From: an uncultured Actinomycetes bacterium
Lineage (GTDB): Bacteria; Actinomycetota; Actinomycetes; Nanopelagicales; Nanopelagicaceae
Length of the DNA stretch: 7,752 nucleotides
Direction: 5' to 3'
NCBI GenBank assembly: GCA_903922325.1
Contig: CAIXTG010000002.1
Span: forward strand, 1 to 7,752
Below the pieces are notes generated by a model, which saw only the letters and a list, made by a program, of their open reading frames with translations, was not told the DNA's origin and searched no databases. Both the position numbers and the translations under genes were made by a program. Shown piece after piece: positions 1 to 6,895 of this stretch. Numbering within the stretch: the stretch's first letter is position 1; each line of letters starts with the position of its first letter.

Positions 1-1548
1 CGGCAGCTTTAGTTCATCGAAGAGAACAACTTGTAGTTGCTTAGGAGATGCCACATTGAACTCATGTCCAGCTGCCTCATGAGCAGCTTTGCTTTCGCGA
101 GCTACTTCGCCTTCAAAGAAATCCTTTAACTTATTCAACTCTTTTTGATCAACACAGATGCCAGAGTTTTCCAAGCGGGCCAATAAGTTTGCGATAGGGA
201 GTTCGAGTTCGACGAATAACTTGGTAAGTGATCGCGAATCCAACTCTTTCTGGAGCGAATCACGAAGCGTGAATAGTGCAGCGGCATTTACTTCAGTTGA
301 GCCACTTCCCCATCGCTCAAGTAAGGAAGCAATATCTTGGTTGCGAACGCCTGGATTAACTAAGTAGGCGGCTATTTCAGTATCAAAGATCAAGCCAGCA
401 ACGGGATATGCCCGCGCTATTGCTTTACCATCATGCATTATTTTCGGAATTGAGGCATCGGCTAACCAAGGCCCAAATTGATCACCACTAACGGTGAAGG
501 TCTCACCACCGGCTAGTGCGACCGAGTAATTGATTACGGCGCCATCTTTAATTTCAACCGTCATTGCAATTTCACTCTTCGCGGCCATGATCTTCTTGGT
601 TGCCGCAGCTGGTGTAATTTCTTCGGCGATCTCAAATAGCGCAAGCGGTTCTTCGATTTTCTTGGCGCTCTTTGAATTCAGCAAGGGTCCCAGACGATCC
701 TTCAAGGTGCGAAATTCTAAAGTAGCAAATAATGGAGCAATCTTGCTTTCTTCAATTGGTTGCCAAGCTAAGTCAGTAAGTGAAAGATCAATCGGAACAT
801 CGTGAATTAATTGAGTTAGTTCACGGTTCTTAGCAATGGAATCTAGATTGGCACGCAGCGATTCGCCGGCTTTGCCAGGTACTTGATCTGCCTTATCGAG
901 CAACTCTTTTAGCGACCCGAATTCGATAATCCATTTAGCTGCAGTTTTCTCACCAACACCTGGAACTGATGGCAAGTTATCACTTGGGTCTCCGCGCAGT
1001 GCTGCGAAATCTGGATACTGCGCAGGGGTCAACATATATTTCTCTTCTACGGCAGCCGGAGTCATGCGCGCCATTTCACTTACGCCGCGCTTTGGATAGA
1101 GAACCGTAGTTTTGTCATTAACTAGTTGGAAACTATCGCGGTCACCCGTACAGATTGCTACTTCAAAACCATCGGCTTCAGCTTGTTTTGCAATCGTGGC
1201 GATAATGTCATCGGCCTCAAAGCCTTCGCGTTCGAATTGAGTAATGCCAAATGAATCAACTAGCTCATGTAAATATGACATCTGCGAACGAAACTCATCG
1301 GGGGTCTTTGCGCGGTTAGCTTTATATTCCGGAAAAATTTCAGTTCGGAAAGTCTTGCGCGAAACGTCAAAGGCCACCGCAATGTGTGTGGGCTTTTCTT
1401 CTTTAAGTAGCGAGATCAGCATTGTGGCAAAGCCATAAATTGCGTTGGTGTGCTGGCCTGAAGCGGTAGTGAAATTCTCAGCTGGAAGTGCGAAGAAAGC
1501 GCGATAAGCCATCGAGTGGCCATCAATTAGCAAAAGGCGCTTAGTCAT
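1..1548 (-). CDS. polA: DNA polymerase I, N-terminal 516 residues (3' end outside window)
   Basis: Replication and repair polymerase that removes RNA primers and fills gaps. The minus-strand frame is open from the ATG at 1548 to the window edge (516 codons). Residues 1-290 are the 5'-3' flap nuclease: LLLIDG with D9, AFD at 59-61, EADD at 111-114, TGDRDS at 134-139, and the helix-hairpin-helix RGDPSDNLPSVPGVG at 185-199. Residues about 325-440 are the 3'-5' exonuclease-like domain, but the DxE motif reads TVE (330-332) and the second motif reads HDGKAIAR, so the metal-binding aspartates seem lost. This is known for mycobacterial Pol I and makes proofreading unlikely. The polymerase domain begins near residue 455 (ELELPIANLLARLENSGI) and is cut off soon after the conserved FNVASPKQL. 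The start is fixed by the family N terminus (MTKRLLLIDGHSMAYRAFFA). No Shine-Dalgarno sequence is seen; a TAAGAT -10 box lies 6 bases upstream of the ATG, suggesting a leaderless mRNA. Confidence 0.97.
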   Translation of the reverse strand, partial: MTKRLLLIDGHSMAYRAFFALPAENFTTASGQHTNAIYGFATMLISLLKEEKPTHIAVAFDVSRKTFRTEIFPEYKANRAKTPDEFRSQMSYLHELVDSFGITQFEREGFEADDIIATIAKQAEADGFEVAICTGDRDSFQLVNDKTTVLYPKRGVSEMARMTPAAVEEKYMLTPAQYPDFAALRGDPSDNLPSVPGVGEKTAAKWIIEFGSLKELLDKADQVPGKAGESLRANLDSIAKNRELTQLIHDVPIDLSLTDLAWQPIEESKIAPLFATLEFRTLKDRLGPLLNSKSAKKIEEPLALFEIAEEITPAAATKKIMAAKSEIAMTVEIKDGAVINYSVALAGGETFTVSGDQFGPWLADASIPKIMHDGKAIARAYPVAGLIFDTEIAAYLVNPGVRNQDIASLLERWGSGSTEVNAAALFTLRDSLQKELDSRSLTKLFVELELPIANLLARLENSGICVDQKELNKLKDFFEGEVARESKAAHEAAGHEFNVASPKQLQVVLFDELKLP

Positions 1549-1554
1549 GCGCTC

Positions 1555-1560
1555 ATCTTA
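1555..1560 (-). promoter_or_regulatory. Candidate -10 box of a leaderless polA promoter
   Basis: Read on the minus strand, TAAGAT (TAnnnT consensus) is followed by six bases (GAGCGC) and then the polA ATG. That spacing puts the transcription start at or next to the A of the start codon. No ribosome binding site is visible between the box and the ATG. No convincing -35 hexamer is seen at 16-18 bp. Leaderless genes with such boxes are common in actinobacteria. The assignment is inferred from position and sequence. Confidence 0.5.
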
Positions 1561-1572
1561 GGTTGATAGCGT

Positions 1573-1578
1573 TAGACT
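1573..1578 (+). promoter_or_regulatory. Candidate -10 box of a leaderless thioesterase promoter
   Basis: TAGACT (TAnnnT) ends eight bases before the ATG at 1587, so transcription would start at or within a base or two of the start codon. There is no purine-rich ribosome binding site in front of this ATG. No clear -35 hexamer is visible. The box lies 12 bp from the opposing polA -10 box, so the two promoters share one short segment and may compete for RNA polymerase. Confidence 0.5.
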
Positions 1579-1586
1579 CACCGACT

Positions 1587-2009
1587 ATGACGCAGAACGA
1601 ATCTTTCGATTATTTAGCAGCTATCCGTACTCGAGGCAGTGGCGAACTTGATAGCAAAATGGGTATTGAAATCATTGAAGCTTCTCCGCAACGCTTGGTC
1701 GGAACCATGCCAGTTATTGGCAATCGCCAACCGATGGGCTTGTTACACGGCGGCGCTAATGTTGTATTGGCCGAGAGTTTAGGTTCTGTCGGCACTCAAT
1801 TACATGCAGGTGCTGATCGTCGTATTGTTGGCGTAGATATCAATGCCACTCATCACAAGTCTGCCACTGAAGGAATTGTGACCGGCGTTGCAACAGCAAT
1901 CTCTCTGGGCAAGACAATGTGCTGCTACGAAGTTGTGATTTCTAATGAAGCAGGCGAACGCACTTGTACTGCGCGAATTACCTGCTTTATTTTAGCTAAG
2001 CGCGACTAA
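1587..2009 (+). CDS. Hotdog-fold acyl-CoA thioesterase, PaaI/YdiI (EntH, MenI) type
   Basis: A 140-residue hotdog-fold thioesterase that should hydrolyse an acyl-CoA or aryl-CoA thioester in the cytoplasm. The core motif QPMGLLHGGANVVLAES (48-64) places Q48, H54, G55 and E63, the set used by E. coli YdiI for catalysis. The C-terminal half, with HHKSATEGIVTGVA and ERTCTARITCFIL, matches the remaining hotdog strands. The ATG at 1587 is preferred over the in-frame TTG at 1563. It gives the family length and residue numbering like YdiI, and it follows a TAGACT -10 box at leaderless spacing. The gene is divergent from polA (38 bp apart) and convergent with livF (15 bp between stop codons). The substrate cannot be read from sequence. 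In menaquinone-making bacteria this subfamily acts on 1,4-dihydroxy-2-naphthoyl-CoA; elsewhere it acts on phenylacetyl-CoA breakdown products or aryl carrier proteins. Confidence 0.93.
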   Translation: MTQNESFDYLAAIRTRGSGELDSKMGIEIIEASPQRLVGTMPVIGNRQPMGLLHGGANVVLAESLGSVGTQLHAGADRRIVGVDINATHHKSATEGIVTGVATAISLGKTMCCYEVVISNEAGERTCTARITCFILAKRD

Positions 2010-2024
2010 GTATTGAAAATCTGG

Positions 2025-2744
2025 TTAGTGAGCGCCAGTACCGAGATATGCCTCGCGTACTGCTGGATCATTAAGTAGATCAGAAGCTTTAGCTTCCTTA
2101 ACGATATTTCCAGTTTCCAAAATATAAGCGCGGTGTGCACGTTGTAACGCTTGCTGTGCATTCTGCTCAACTAGCAGAATCGTTACGCCTGTCTTATTGA
2201 TTTCAGTAATGATGCGGAAAATATTCGCGATCATCTGCGGAGCAAGACCCATTGAAGGCTCATCAAGGAGCAGTACCTTCGGGCGAGTCATAAGTGCGCG
2301 GCCAATTGCAAGCATCTGCTGCTCGCCGCCGGAAAGAGTTCCGCCAGCTTGGCTAACGCGCTCTTTCAAACGTGGGAATAAGTGATAAACCTTTTCGAGG
2401 TCTTCTTGCATTTCAGCTTTGCGATTCTTGCGGTGGAATTTACCCATCTCAAGATTTTCTAGAACTGTCATGCCTGGGAAAATTCCGCGACCTTCAGGTG
2501 CTTGTGAAATACCAAGGTCAACGCGCTCGTGCGCTGGGACCTTAGAAATATCTTTGCCATCGAAAATGATTTGGCCAGATGTAACTGGGCGCAGACCTGA
2601 GATGGTCTTAAGCATCGTGGTCTTACCAGCACCGTTAGCGCCGATCAGAGTTACGATTTCACCTTCGTTTACGACAACTGAAACGCCTTTAATCGCTTCG
2701 ATCTTGCCGTAGTGGACGTGCAGATCTTTAATTTCAAGACGCAT
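2025..2744 (-). CDS. livF: Branched-chain amino acid ABC transporter ATP-binding protein LivF
   Basis: One of the two ATPase subunits that drive the LivHM permease, cytoplasmic and membrane-associated. At 239 residues it has the usual family length. It shows Walker A GANGAGKT (35-42), Q-loop Q81, signature LSGGE (137-141) and Walker B VLLLDEP (157-163). The H-loop position reads VEQN (192-195), with Gln in place of the switch His, which is normal for LivF and separates it from LivG. The tail REAYLGTGAH is also typical. The start codon lies within the end of livG (11-bp overlap) and has an AGGAG 9 bases upstream, so translation is probably coupled to livG. It is the last gene of the operon and converges with the thioesterase gene. 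A urea or amide transporter of the same superfamily is possible, but no urease or amidase genes are adjacent. Confidence 0.95.
   Translation of the reverse strand: MRLEIKDLHVHYGKIEAIKGVSVVVNEGEIVTLIGANGAGKTTMLKTISGLRPVTSGQIIFDGKDISKVPAHERVDLGISQAPEGRGIFPGMTVLENLEMGKFHRKNRKAEMQEDLEKVYHLFPRLKERVSQAGGTLSGGEQQMLAIGRALMTRPKVLLLDEPSMGLAPQMIANIFRIITEINKTGVTILLVEQNAQQALQRAHRAYILETGNIVKEAKASDLLNDPAVREAYLGTGAH
2037..2061. terminator. Imperfect hairpin at the convergent livF / thioesterase ends
   Basis: AGTACCGAG (2037-2045) pairs with CTCG-C-GTACT (2052-2061): nine pairs, one bulged C and a six-base loop ATATGC. It lies inside the last codons of livF and 27 bases past the thioesterase stop, so it could stop or stabilise both convergent transcripts. 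There is no good U-tract on either side; on the minus strand the nearest is ATTTTC about 20 bases later. Codons of the conserved REAYLGTG tail could produce this pairing by chance. Confidence 0.25.
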
Positions 2745-3519
2745 CTGCTGGTACTCCTAAATAGGCTTCGATAACTCGTGGATCATTTTGTACAACAGAT
2801 GGAATGTCATCTGCAATCTTGGTACCGAAATCAAGAACAACTACACGATCTGAGATTCCCATAATCAGTGACATGTCGTGCTCGATCAGTAGAACTGTGT
2901 AACCAGCATCGCGCACCTTTTTGATAGTTGCTGCGAGTTCAACTTTCTCAGCTGGGTTGAAACCAGCAGCAGGCTCATCAAGAAGAAGTAACTTAGGTGA
3001 AGTGCCTAGTGCGCGAGCAATCTCGAGACGACGCTGAACACCATAAGGCAAGTTCTTAGCTAGACGATCGGAATACTCATCGATACCGATGAAGCGCAAA
3101 ATTTCCATTGCACGTTCACGGTTTTCGCTTTCTTCGCGACGAGCGCGAGGCAAACCAAATAGCGCTCCGACTACCCCGCTCTTCTTATGAACATCAGTTG
3201 CGGTGATGACATTTTCAAGTGCGGTCATATCGCCCCAGAGGCGAATGTTCTGGAAGGTACGAGCAACACCGAGAGCAGTTACTTGAAAGCGCTTTTGATT
3301 TCCAAGTGAAGTGCCGTCGAAATCAACGATTCCACTGGTCTGCTTATAAACACCAGTGATTACGTTAAAGACTGTGGTCTTGCCGGCGCCGTTAGGACCG
3401 ATAAGTGCCAAAATTTCGCCCTCTTTAACTTCGAGGTTAACGCCATTTAGCGCTGTAACGCCGCCGAACTTCATGGTGACGTTATCGAGCTTTAATAAAG
3501 TCTTTCCGATTTTAGCCAT
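2734..3519 (-). CDS. livG: Branched-chain amino acid ABC transporter ATP-binding protein LivG
   Basis: The second ATPase subunit of the importer, pairing with LivF under LivHM. It has 261 residues: Walker A GPNGAGKT (41-48), Q-loop Q90 in ARTFQN, signature region LPYGVQRRLEIARAL (157-171), Walker B LLLLDEP (177-183) and a canonical H-loop His214 in IEHDM. The signature is LPYGV rather than LSGGQ; LxYG variants are usual in LivG. The segment around 110-135 (VHKKSGVVGALFGLPRARREE) is the LivG-type insertion. The ATG overlaps the livM stop by one base (TAATG), and AGAGAGG lies about 10 bases upstream inside livM. Both point to translational coupling. Confidence 0.95.
   Translation of the reverse strand: MAKIGKTLLKLDNVTMKFGGVTALNGVNLEVKEGEILALIGPNGAGKTTVFNVITGVYKQTSGIVDFDGTSLGNQKRFQVTALGVARTFQNIRLWGDMTALENVITATDVHKKSGVVGALFGLPRARREESENRERAMEILRFIGIDEYSDRLAKNLPYGVQRRLEIARALGTSPKLLLLDEPAAGFNPAEKVELAATIKKVRDAGYTVLLIEHDMSLIMGISDRVVVLDFGTKIADDIPSVVQNDPRVIEAYLGVPADAS
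2754..2758 (-). promoter_or_regulatory. Ribosome binding site of livF
   Basis: AGGAG on the minus strand, nine bases before the livF ATG at 2744 and inside the last codons of livG. It supports this start and an 11-bp gene overlap. Confidence 0.75.
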
Positions 3520-4556
3520 TATGCGTTCGCCTCTCTTTTAACGATAGCTTTCTCGCGCTTCTTGCGAGGCAGCAAGCCATCTGGGCGGAAGTTCATCACG
3601 ATAACTAGAACTAAGCCGAATACTAAAAGACGAGCATCAGAGATGAATCGGATTCGATCTGGCAAATAACCCAAAACTGTGGCGCCAATTACTACACCCC
3701 AAATGTTTCCGATTCCACCGAATACCACGCAAGCCAGAATCAAAATTGAAACGTTTAGCGTGAACATTTCTGGCGCGATATAAAGATTCTTCGATGCATA
3801 AAGAACACCTGCTGCACCACCAACGGCTGCGCCTAAAGTAAATGACCAAATCTTGTACTTAAGCGTTGGCACACCCATAAGTTCTGCTGCATCTTCATCT
3901 TGGCGAATAGCTTCCCAAGCACGTCCTGGGCGACGAACACTTAGGCGACGAATCATCCAGATCGTTAGCAAGATCATTGCCATAACAACCCAGAAGAAAA
4001 CTCTTTGGTTTTCTAGTTCGAACTTTAATGGGCCAATATGCGGTGGCATCGGAATATTTGCAATTCCGTTAGGACCCTTTGACCAAGTTGAGTTCAATAC
4101 AACTAGTCGAACAATTTCACCGAAACCTAAAGTAACAATCGCTAAGTAATCTCCGCGCAGGCGAAGAGTTGGAATGCCGAGTAAAACTCCTGCGATCATC
4201 GCAAATGCAATACCGATCGGCATGATTTCCCAAGTGTTTAGCTTTGTAGTTGTTCCTAGAATTGCCATGGTGTAAGCACCGATTGCAAAGAAAGCTACAT
4301 AACCTAGATCGAGCATGCCTGATTTACCGACCACAATGTTTAAACCAAGTGACATAAGCACGAACATGCCCACTGGGTAAACCAGTACGGCATCAAAAGA
4401 GGCAATTGGCGTAGCTAGGAAGCTGCCACCTGTAAACGGCAGAAGTCCCACCAACACAATCGAAACGAGAACAATTGCTACCCGTACTGGACGGCCAGCG
4501 TTCTCCCAAATATTGGCGCCGTAGTCGCGCAGATTCCAGTAATTACGTATTTTCAT
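3519..4556 (-). CDS. livM: Branched-chain amino acid ABC transporter permease LivM
   Basis: An inner permease subunit of 345 residues that forms the channel with LivH. Hydrophobic segments occur near residues 25-42, 57-76, 83-101, 112-128, 136-154, 186-202, 236-254, 266-297 and 309-322. Family motifs are GKSGMLDLGYVAFFAIGAYT (77-96), LRLRGDYLAIVTLGFGEIVR (131-150), the cytoplasmic coupling loop WEAIRQDEDAAELMG (214-228) that docks on the ATPases, GGIGNIWGVVIGA (280-292) and the end motif RPDGLLPR (324-331). The basic tail RKKREKAIVKRE is cytoplasmic. The ATG follows the livH stop by two bases, with GAGGG seven bases upstream inside livH. A hydrophilic N-terminal stretch of about 25 residues precedes the first membrane segment, normal for LivM. 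Confidence 0.95.
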   Translation of the reverse strand: MKIRNYWNLRDYGANIWENAGRPVRVAIVLVSIVLVGLLPFTGGSFLATPIASFDAVLVYPVGMFVLMSLGLNIVVGKSGMLDLGYVAFFAIGAYTMAILGTTTKLNTWEIMPIGIAFAMIAGVLLGIPTLRLRGDYLAIVTLGFGEIVRLVVLNSTWSKGPNGIANIPMPPHIGPLKFELENQRVFFWVVMAMILLTIWMIRRLSVRRPGRAWEAIRQDEDAAELMGVPTLKYKIWSFTLGAAVGGAAGVLYASKNLYIAPEMFTLNVSILILACVVFGGIGNIWGVVIGATVLGYLPDRIRFISDARLLVFGLVLVIVMNFRPDGLLPRKKREKAIVKREANA

Positions 4557-4558
4557 AA

Positions 4559-5509
4559 TTATGCCCTCGTAGTCTGAACGGCTTCGCCAAACAAACCATT
4601 TGGCTTAAAGAGGAGTACTAATACCAACACAATAAAGACGGTAACTGCTTTCCACTGGGTGCCAAGGACGGCAGATGCGTAAACCTCGAGAAGTCCAAGG
4701 AAAAGCCCACCATAGAAGGCGCCGCGAATGTTTCCGATTCCACCAAGTACCGCTGCAGTAAATGCTGCCATACCCATAGTGAAACCAATATTAAATTTCG
4801 TGTACTCAAAAACCGTGATGTAGAAGAAGCCGGCCGCGCCAGTTGCTAAGCCACCAACTAAGAAGGTGGTTGTGATAACTCGGTTTAAGTTAACGCCCAT
4901 CAACTTCGCAGCATCTTCATTCATCGAAACTGCGCGGATAGCTTTACCCATACGAGAAAGTTTTACGAAGCGCTCTAGCAAGAAATAAATGAGAGCTGCG
5001 GCGAAAATTGTAATGATGGTATCGAGGCGAAGATTTGCGCCCCAAACTTCACCTAAAATAATCTTCTCAAGCACACGCGGTGAACCCACTGGGCGAGAAT
5101 CTGTAAGCAAGCGCATTAGCTCTGAAAGCACGATTGAAATTCCGATTGCTGAAATCAGGGTAGCTAAACGGTTTGTGCCTTTCGCGCGTAAGCGGCGGTA
5201 GGCAACGTATTCAACAAAAATTGCAGTAACGCCAGCAACTGCCATCGAAATCAAAAGTTGGCTGAGAAGTACCAGTGCTAATTTGGGGCCAGTCGCAGGG
5301 GCAGAAGTTTGGGTGTAACCAAAGATGTCACGTGATGTAACGATGGTTCCAAAAGTTCCCCACATAAAGATTTCGGAGTTCGCAAAGTTAATCATGCGAA
5401 GCACGCCGTAAACCATGGTGTAACCAAGGGAAACCAAAACGTAGATGAAGCCCAAGGCAATTCCGGCAATGGTCAAAGACCAGAACTGGTCGATCAGAAC
5501 AGCAAACAT
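4559..5509 (-). CDS. livH: Branched-chain amino acid ABC transporter permease LivH
   Basis: The second permease subunit, 316 residues, with about eight hydrophobic segments (near 11-38, 45-58, 77-104, 115-135, 163-180, 210-230, 244-275 and 287-301). Motifs are ALGFIYVLVSLGYTMVYGVL (18-37), RMINFANSEIFMWG (38-51), the ATPase-coupling loop MGKAIRAVSMNEDAAKLMG (187-205), GGIGNIRGAFYGG (256-268) and the end motif KPNGLFGE (302-309). The start is supported by GAGGAG about 5 bases before the ATG. It is the first permease gene after livK but is separated from it by 119 bp holding a strong hairpin, so it is probably expressed at a lower level than livK. It is followed directly by livM with a 2-bp gap. 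Confidence 0.95.
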   Translation of the reverse strand: MFAVLIDQFWSLTIAGIALGFIYVLVSLGYTMVYGVLRMINFANSEIFMWGTFGTIVTSRDIFGYTQTSAPATGPKLALVLLSQLLISMAVAGVTAIFVEYVAYRRLRAKGTNRLATLISAIGISIVLSELMRLLTDSRPVGSPRVLEKIILGEVWGANLRLDTIITIFAAALIYFLLERFVKLSRMGKAIRAVSMNEDAAKLMGVNLNRVITTTFLVGGLATGAAGFFYITVFEYTKFNIGFTMGMAAFTAAVLGGIGNIRGAFYGGLFLGLLEVYASAVLGTQWKAVTVFIVLVLVLLFKPNGLFGEAVQTTRA

Positions 5510-5513
5510 GTGT

Positions 5514-5519
5514 CTCCTC
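5514..5519 (-). promoter_or_regulatory. Ribosome binding site of livH
   Basis: GAGGAG on the minus strand, four to five bases before the livH ATG. It is a strong match that gives livH its own translation start downstream of the livK-livH hairpin. Confidence 0.75.
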
Positions 5520-5564
5520 TTACCCGCTTAACTGCGTTGGGCAAAGATAGTCGAAAAATCATAG

Positions 5565-5609
5565 AAATGGGTGCTCTGGCCCTCTATTCGAGAGTCAGAG
5601 CACCCATTT
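5565..5609 (-). terminator. Strong hairpin between livK and livH (partial terminator or mRNA stabiliser)
   Basis: AAATGGGTGCTCTG (5565-5578) and CAGAGCACCCATTT (5596-5609) are perfect 14-bp reverse complements. The 17-base interval can form a second small stem (CTCT/AGAG). On the livK transcript the stem starts 19 bases after the livK stop. It is followed eight bases later by UUUUU, farther than in an ideal intrinsic terminator. The rest of the 119-bp gap (5510-5628) holds only the livH ribosome binding site. In other importers such intergenic hairpins let the binding-protein gene be expressed far above the permease genes, by leaky termination or by protecting the 3' end. That role is inferred here. 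Confidence 0.8.
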
Positions 5610-5628
5610 ACTACTTAGGCTTTGTTAA

Positions 5629-6783
5629 TTACTTAACAATACCTGTGTTAACTAGTACGCCATTCTTGGTAGTGAAACCAGCAAATAGTCCGTATGAAAT
5701 GTCGCCATTTGCAGAGAACTTGATGGTGTTACCAGTGATGCTCTTGCCGTTATAGGCCTTAACCCAAGCAAGCATCTTTGCGCGTGTTGTGTTGCCCTTC
5801 AAGATTCCCTGAAGAAGGATGTTTGCTGCATCAAGTGATTCAACTGAATACACACCTGATGAAACGCCCATTGACTTCTTGTAATCTGCTTCAAGCTTTG
5901 TGCTTACGCCAGCAAGGCCGCCCACACCAGTAACACGTGAACCTTCAGCTGAAGCGCCCGCAAGCTTTGGGAACTCCTGGTTGAAGACTCCGTCGCCGCC
6001 AGCGAAGATCGCCTTTGAACCTGAGTCACGTAGTTGCTTGATGAATACAGCTGCTTGGCTGTAGTAACCGGTGTAGATAACTACATCAGCCTTTGAAGTT
6101 GCAATCTTTGCAATTGTTGGAGAGAAGTCAGTTGTTGTATTTGGAACTGAGTCAGTTCCAACAACAGTTGCTCCCGCAACCTTCTTAAGACCTGAAGTTA
6201 CGTAACCAGCTAGTGGTACAGCATATGAAGATTGGTCATCAAAGATGAAAACCTTTGCATTTGATACGCCTTGTGTTGCGTACTTAGCAAGTGCTGGACC
6301 CTGTAGATCGTCTTTACCAACTACGCGGTGGAATACTGGACCACCGAAGTCAGGTGAACCTGAATCTGTTAGAGATACGCGAGTTGCTGATGGAGAGATC
6401 ATTACTAATCCGCCAGCCTTGTAGAAAGGTAGTGATGCGATTGTTGCGCCTGAGTATGCAGGTCCAACTACGCCAAGGATTGCCTTGTTCTTGCCAATTC
6501 CTGGAGCAACTGTTCCAGCTACTGCTGGGTCGCCTTGATCGTCAACTGAAACTAGCTTTACGTTGTACTTAGCTTTGTTCTTTGCATTGAAAAGCTTGAT
6601 TGCATACTTAACTGCATTCTGCTCATCAGTACCAGTTGATGCTTCGCCACCAGATAGTGGACCCTGGTATGCAATGTAAACAGTCTTTGGTGCTGCGTTT
6701 GCTGAAGTCTGTGCTGCTGCAACTCCGAATACGAGTGCTGCTGCTGAAACAACGGCAAGTGAACGCTGGATCTTCTTGTTCAT
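5629..6783 (-). CDS. livK: Branched-chain amino acid ABC transporter substrate-binding protein, exported
   Basis: An extracytoplasmic type I periplasmic-binding-protein fold (Leu/Ile/Val-binding family) that hands substrate to LivHM. It has 384 residues. Residues 1-30 are a Sec signal peptide: basic start NKKIQR, hydrophobic core, and a probable cleavage at ANA-A (28-31). There is no lipobox cysteine and no cysteine anywhere in the protein, which is odd for a binding protein in a cell presumed to lack an outer membrane. The mature part starts with the family strand TVYIAYQGPLSGGEA (34-48). The ligand pocket is suggested by GPAYSGATIAS (107-117) and MISPSAT (128-134), with the second lobe carrying VVIYTGYYSQAAVFIKQ (234-250) and FAGGDGVF (260-267). 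The ATG has AGGAAAGG about 7 bases upstream. The exact substrate is not decided by sequence; branched-chain amino acids are the default for this gene set. Confidence 0.94.
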   Translation of the reverse strand: MNKKIQRSLAVVSAAALVFGVAAAQTSANAAPKTVYIAYQGPLSGGEASTGTDEQNAVKYAIKLFNAKNKAKYNVKLVSVDDQGDPAVAGTVAPGIGKNKAILGVVGPAYSGATIASLPFYKAGGLVMISPSATRVSLTDSGSPDFGGPVFHRVVGKDDLQGPALAKYATQGVSNAKVFIFDDQSSYAVPLAGYVTSGLKKVAGATVVGTDSVPNTTTDFSPTIAKIATSKADVVIYTGYYSQAAVFIKQLRDSGSKAIFAGGDGVFNQEFPKLAGASAEGSRVTGVGGLAGVSTKLEADYKKSMGVSSGVYSVESLDAANILLQGILKGNTTRAKMLAWVKAYNGKSITGNTIKFSANGDISYGLFAGFTTKNGVLVNTGIVK

Positions 6784-6804
6784 TTATTGCCTTTCCTGTT
6801 CTTG

Positions 6805-6816
6805 TGTCCCGGGACA
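6805..6816. repeat. 12-bp perfect palindrome in livK leader
   Basis: TGTCCCGGGACA is its own reverse complement and lies about 21 bases before the livK start codon. It could be a half-operator or an RNA hairpin (UGUC-CCGG-GACA). The same bases can pair differently: CCTGT (complement of 6814-6818) with ACAGG (complement of 6795-6799), which overlaps the start of the AGGAAAGG ribosome binding site. Confidence 0.5.
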
Positions 6817-6895
6817 GGGAGGAGATGAGGGTAACGGCAGGGGTGAGGATAGGACAAGCCCAAAGCGCAAAAATCTCGTTTATTCCACGCTTGAT

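Noticed and set aside
158..1438. Open plus-strand frames of 64-91 codons
   Set aside because: They are antisense to polA, whose frame is continuous with conserved motifs. Their translations show no family pattern.
1563..1586. In-frame TTG at 1563 as the thioesterase start (8 extra residues)
   Set aside because: It lies upstream of the TAGACT -10 box, has no ribosome binding site, and the added residues do not match the family N terminus. The ATG at 1587 gives YdiI-like residue numbering.
3043..3049. LivG signature LPYGV as a defective ABC signature
   Set aside because: LxYG forms are normal for LivG proteins, and the Walker motifs and H-loop are intact.
2025..6783. Urea or short-chain amide transporter (Urt/Fmd) instead of Liv
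   Set aside because: The families are related, but no urease, amidase or other Urt-context gene is near. Motifs and lengths fit Liv equally or better.
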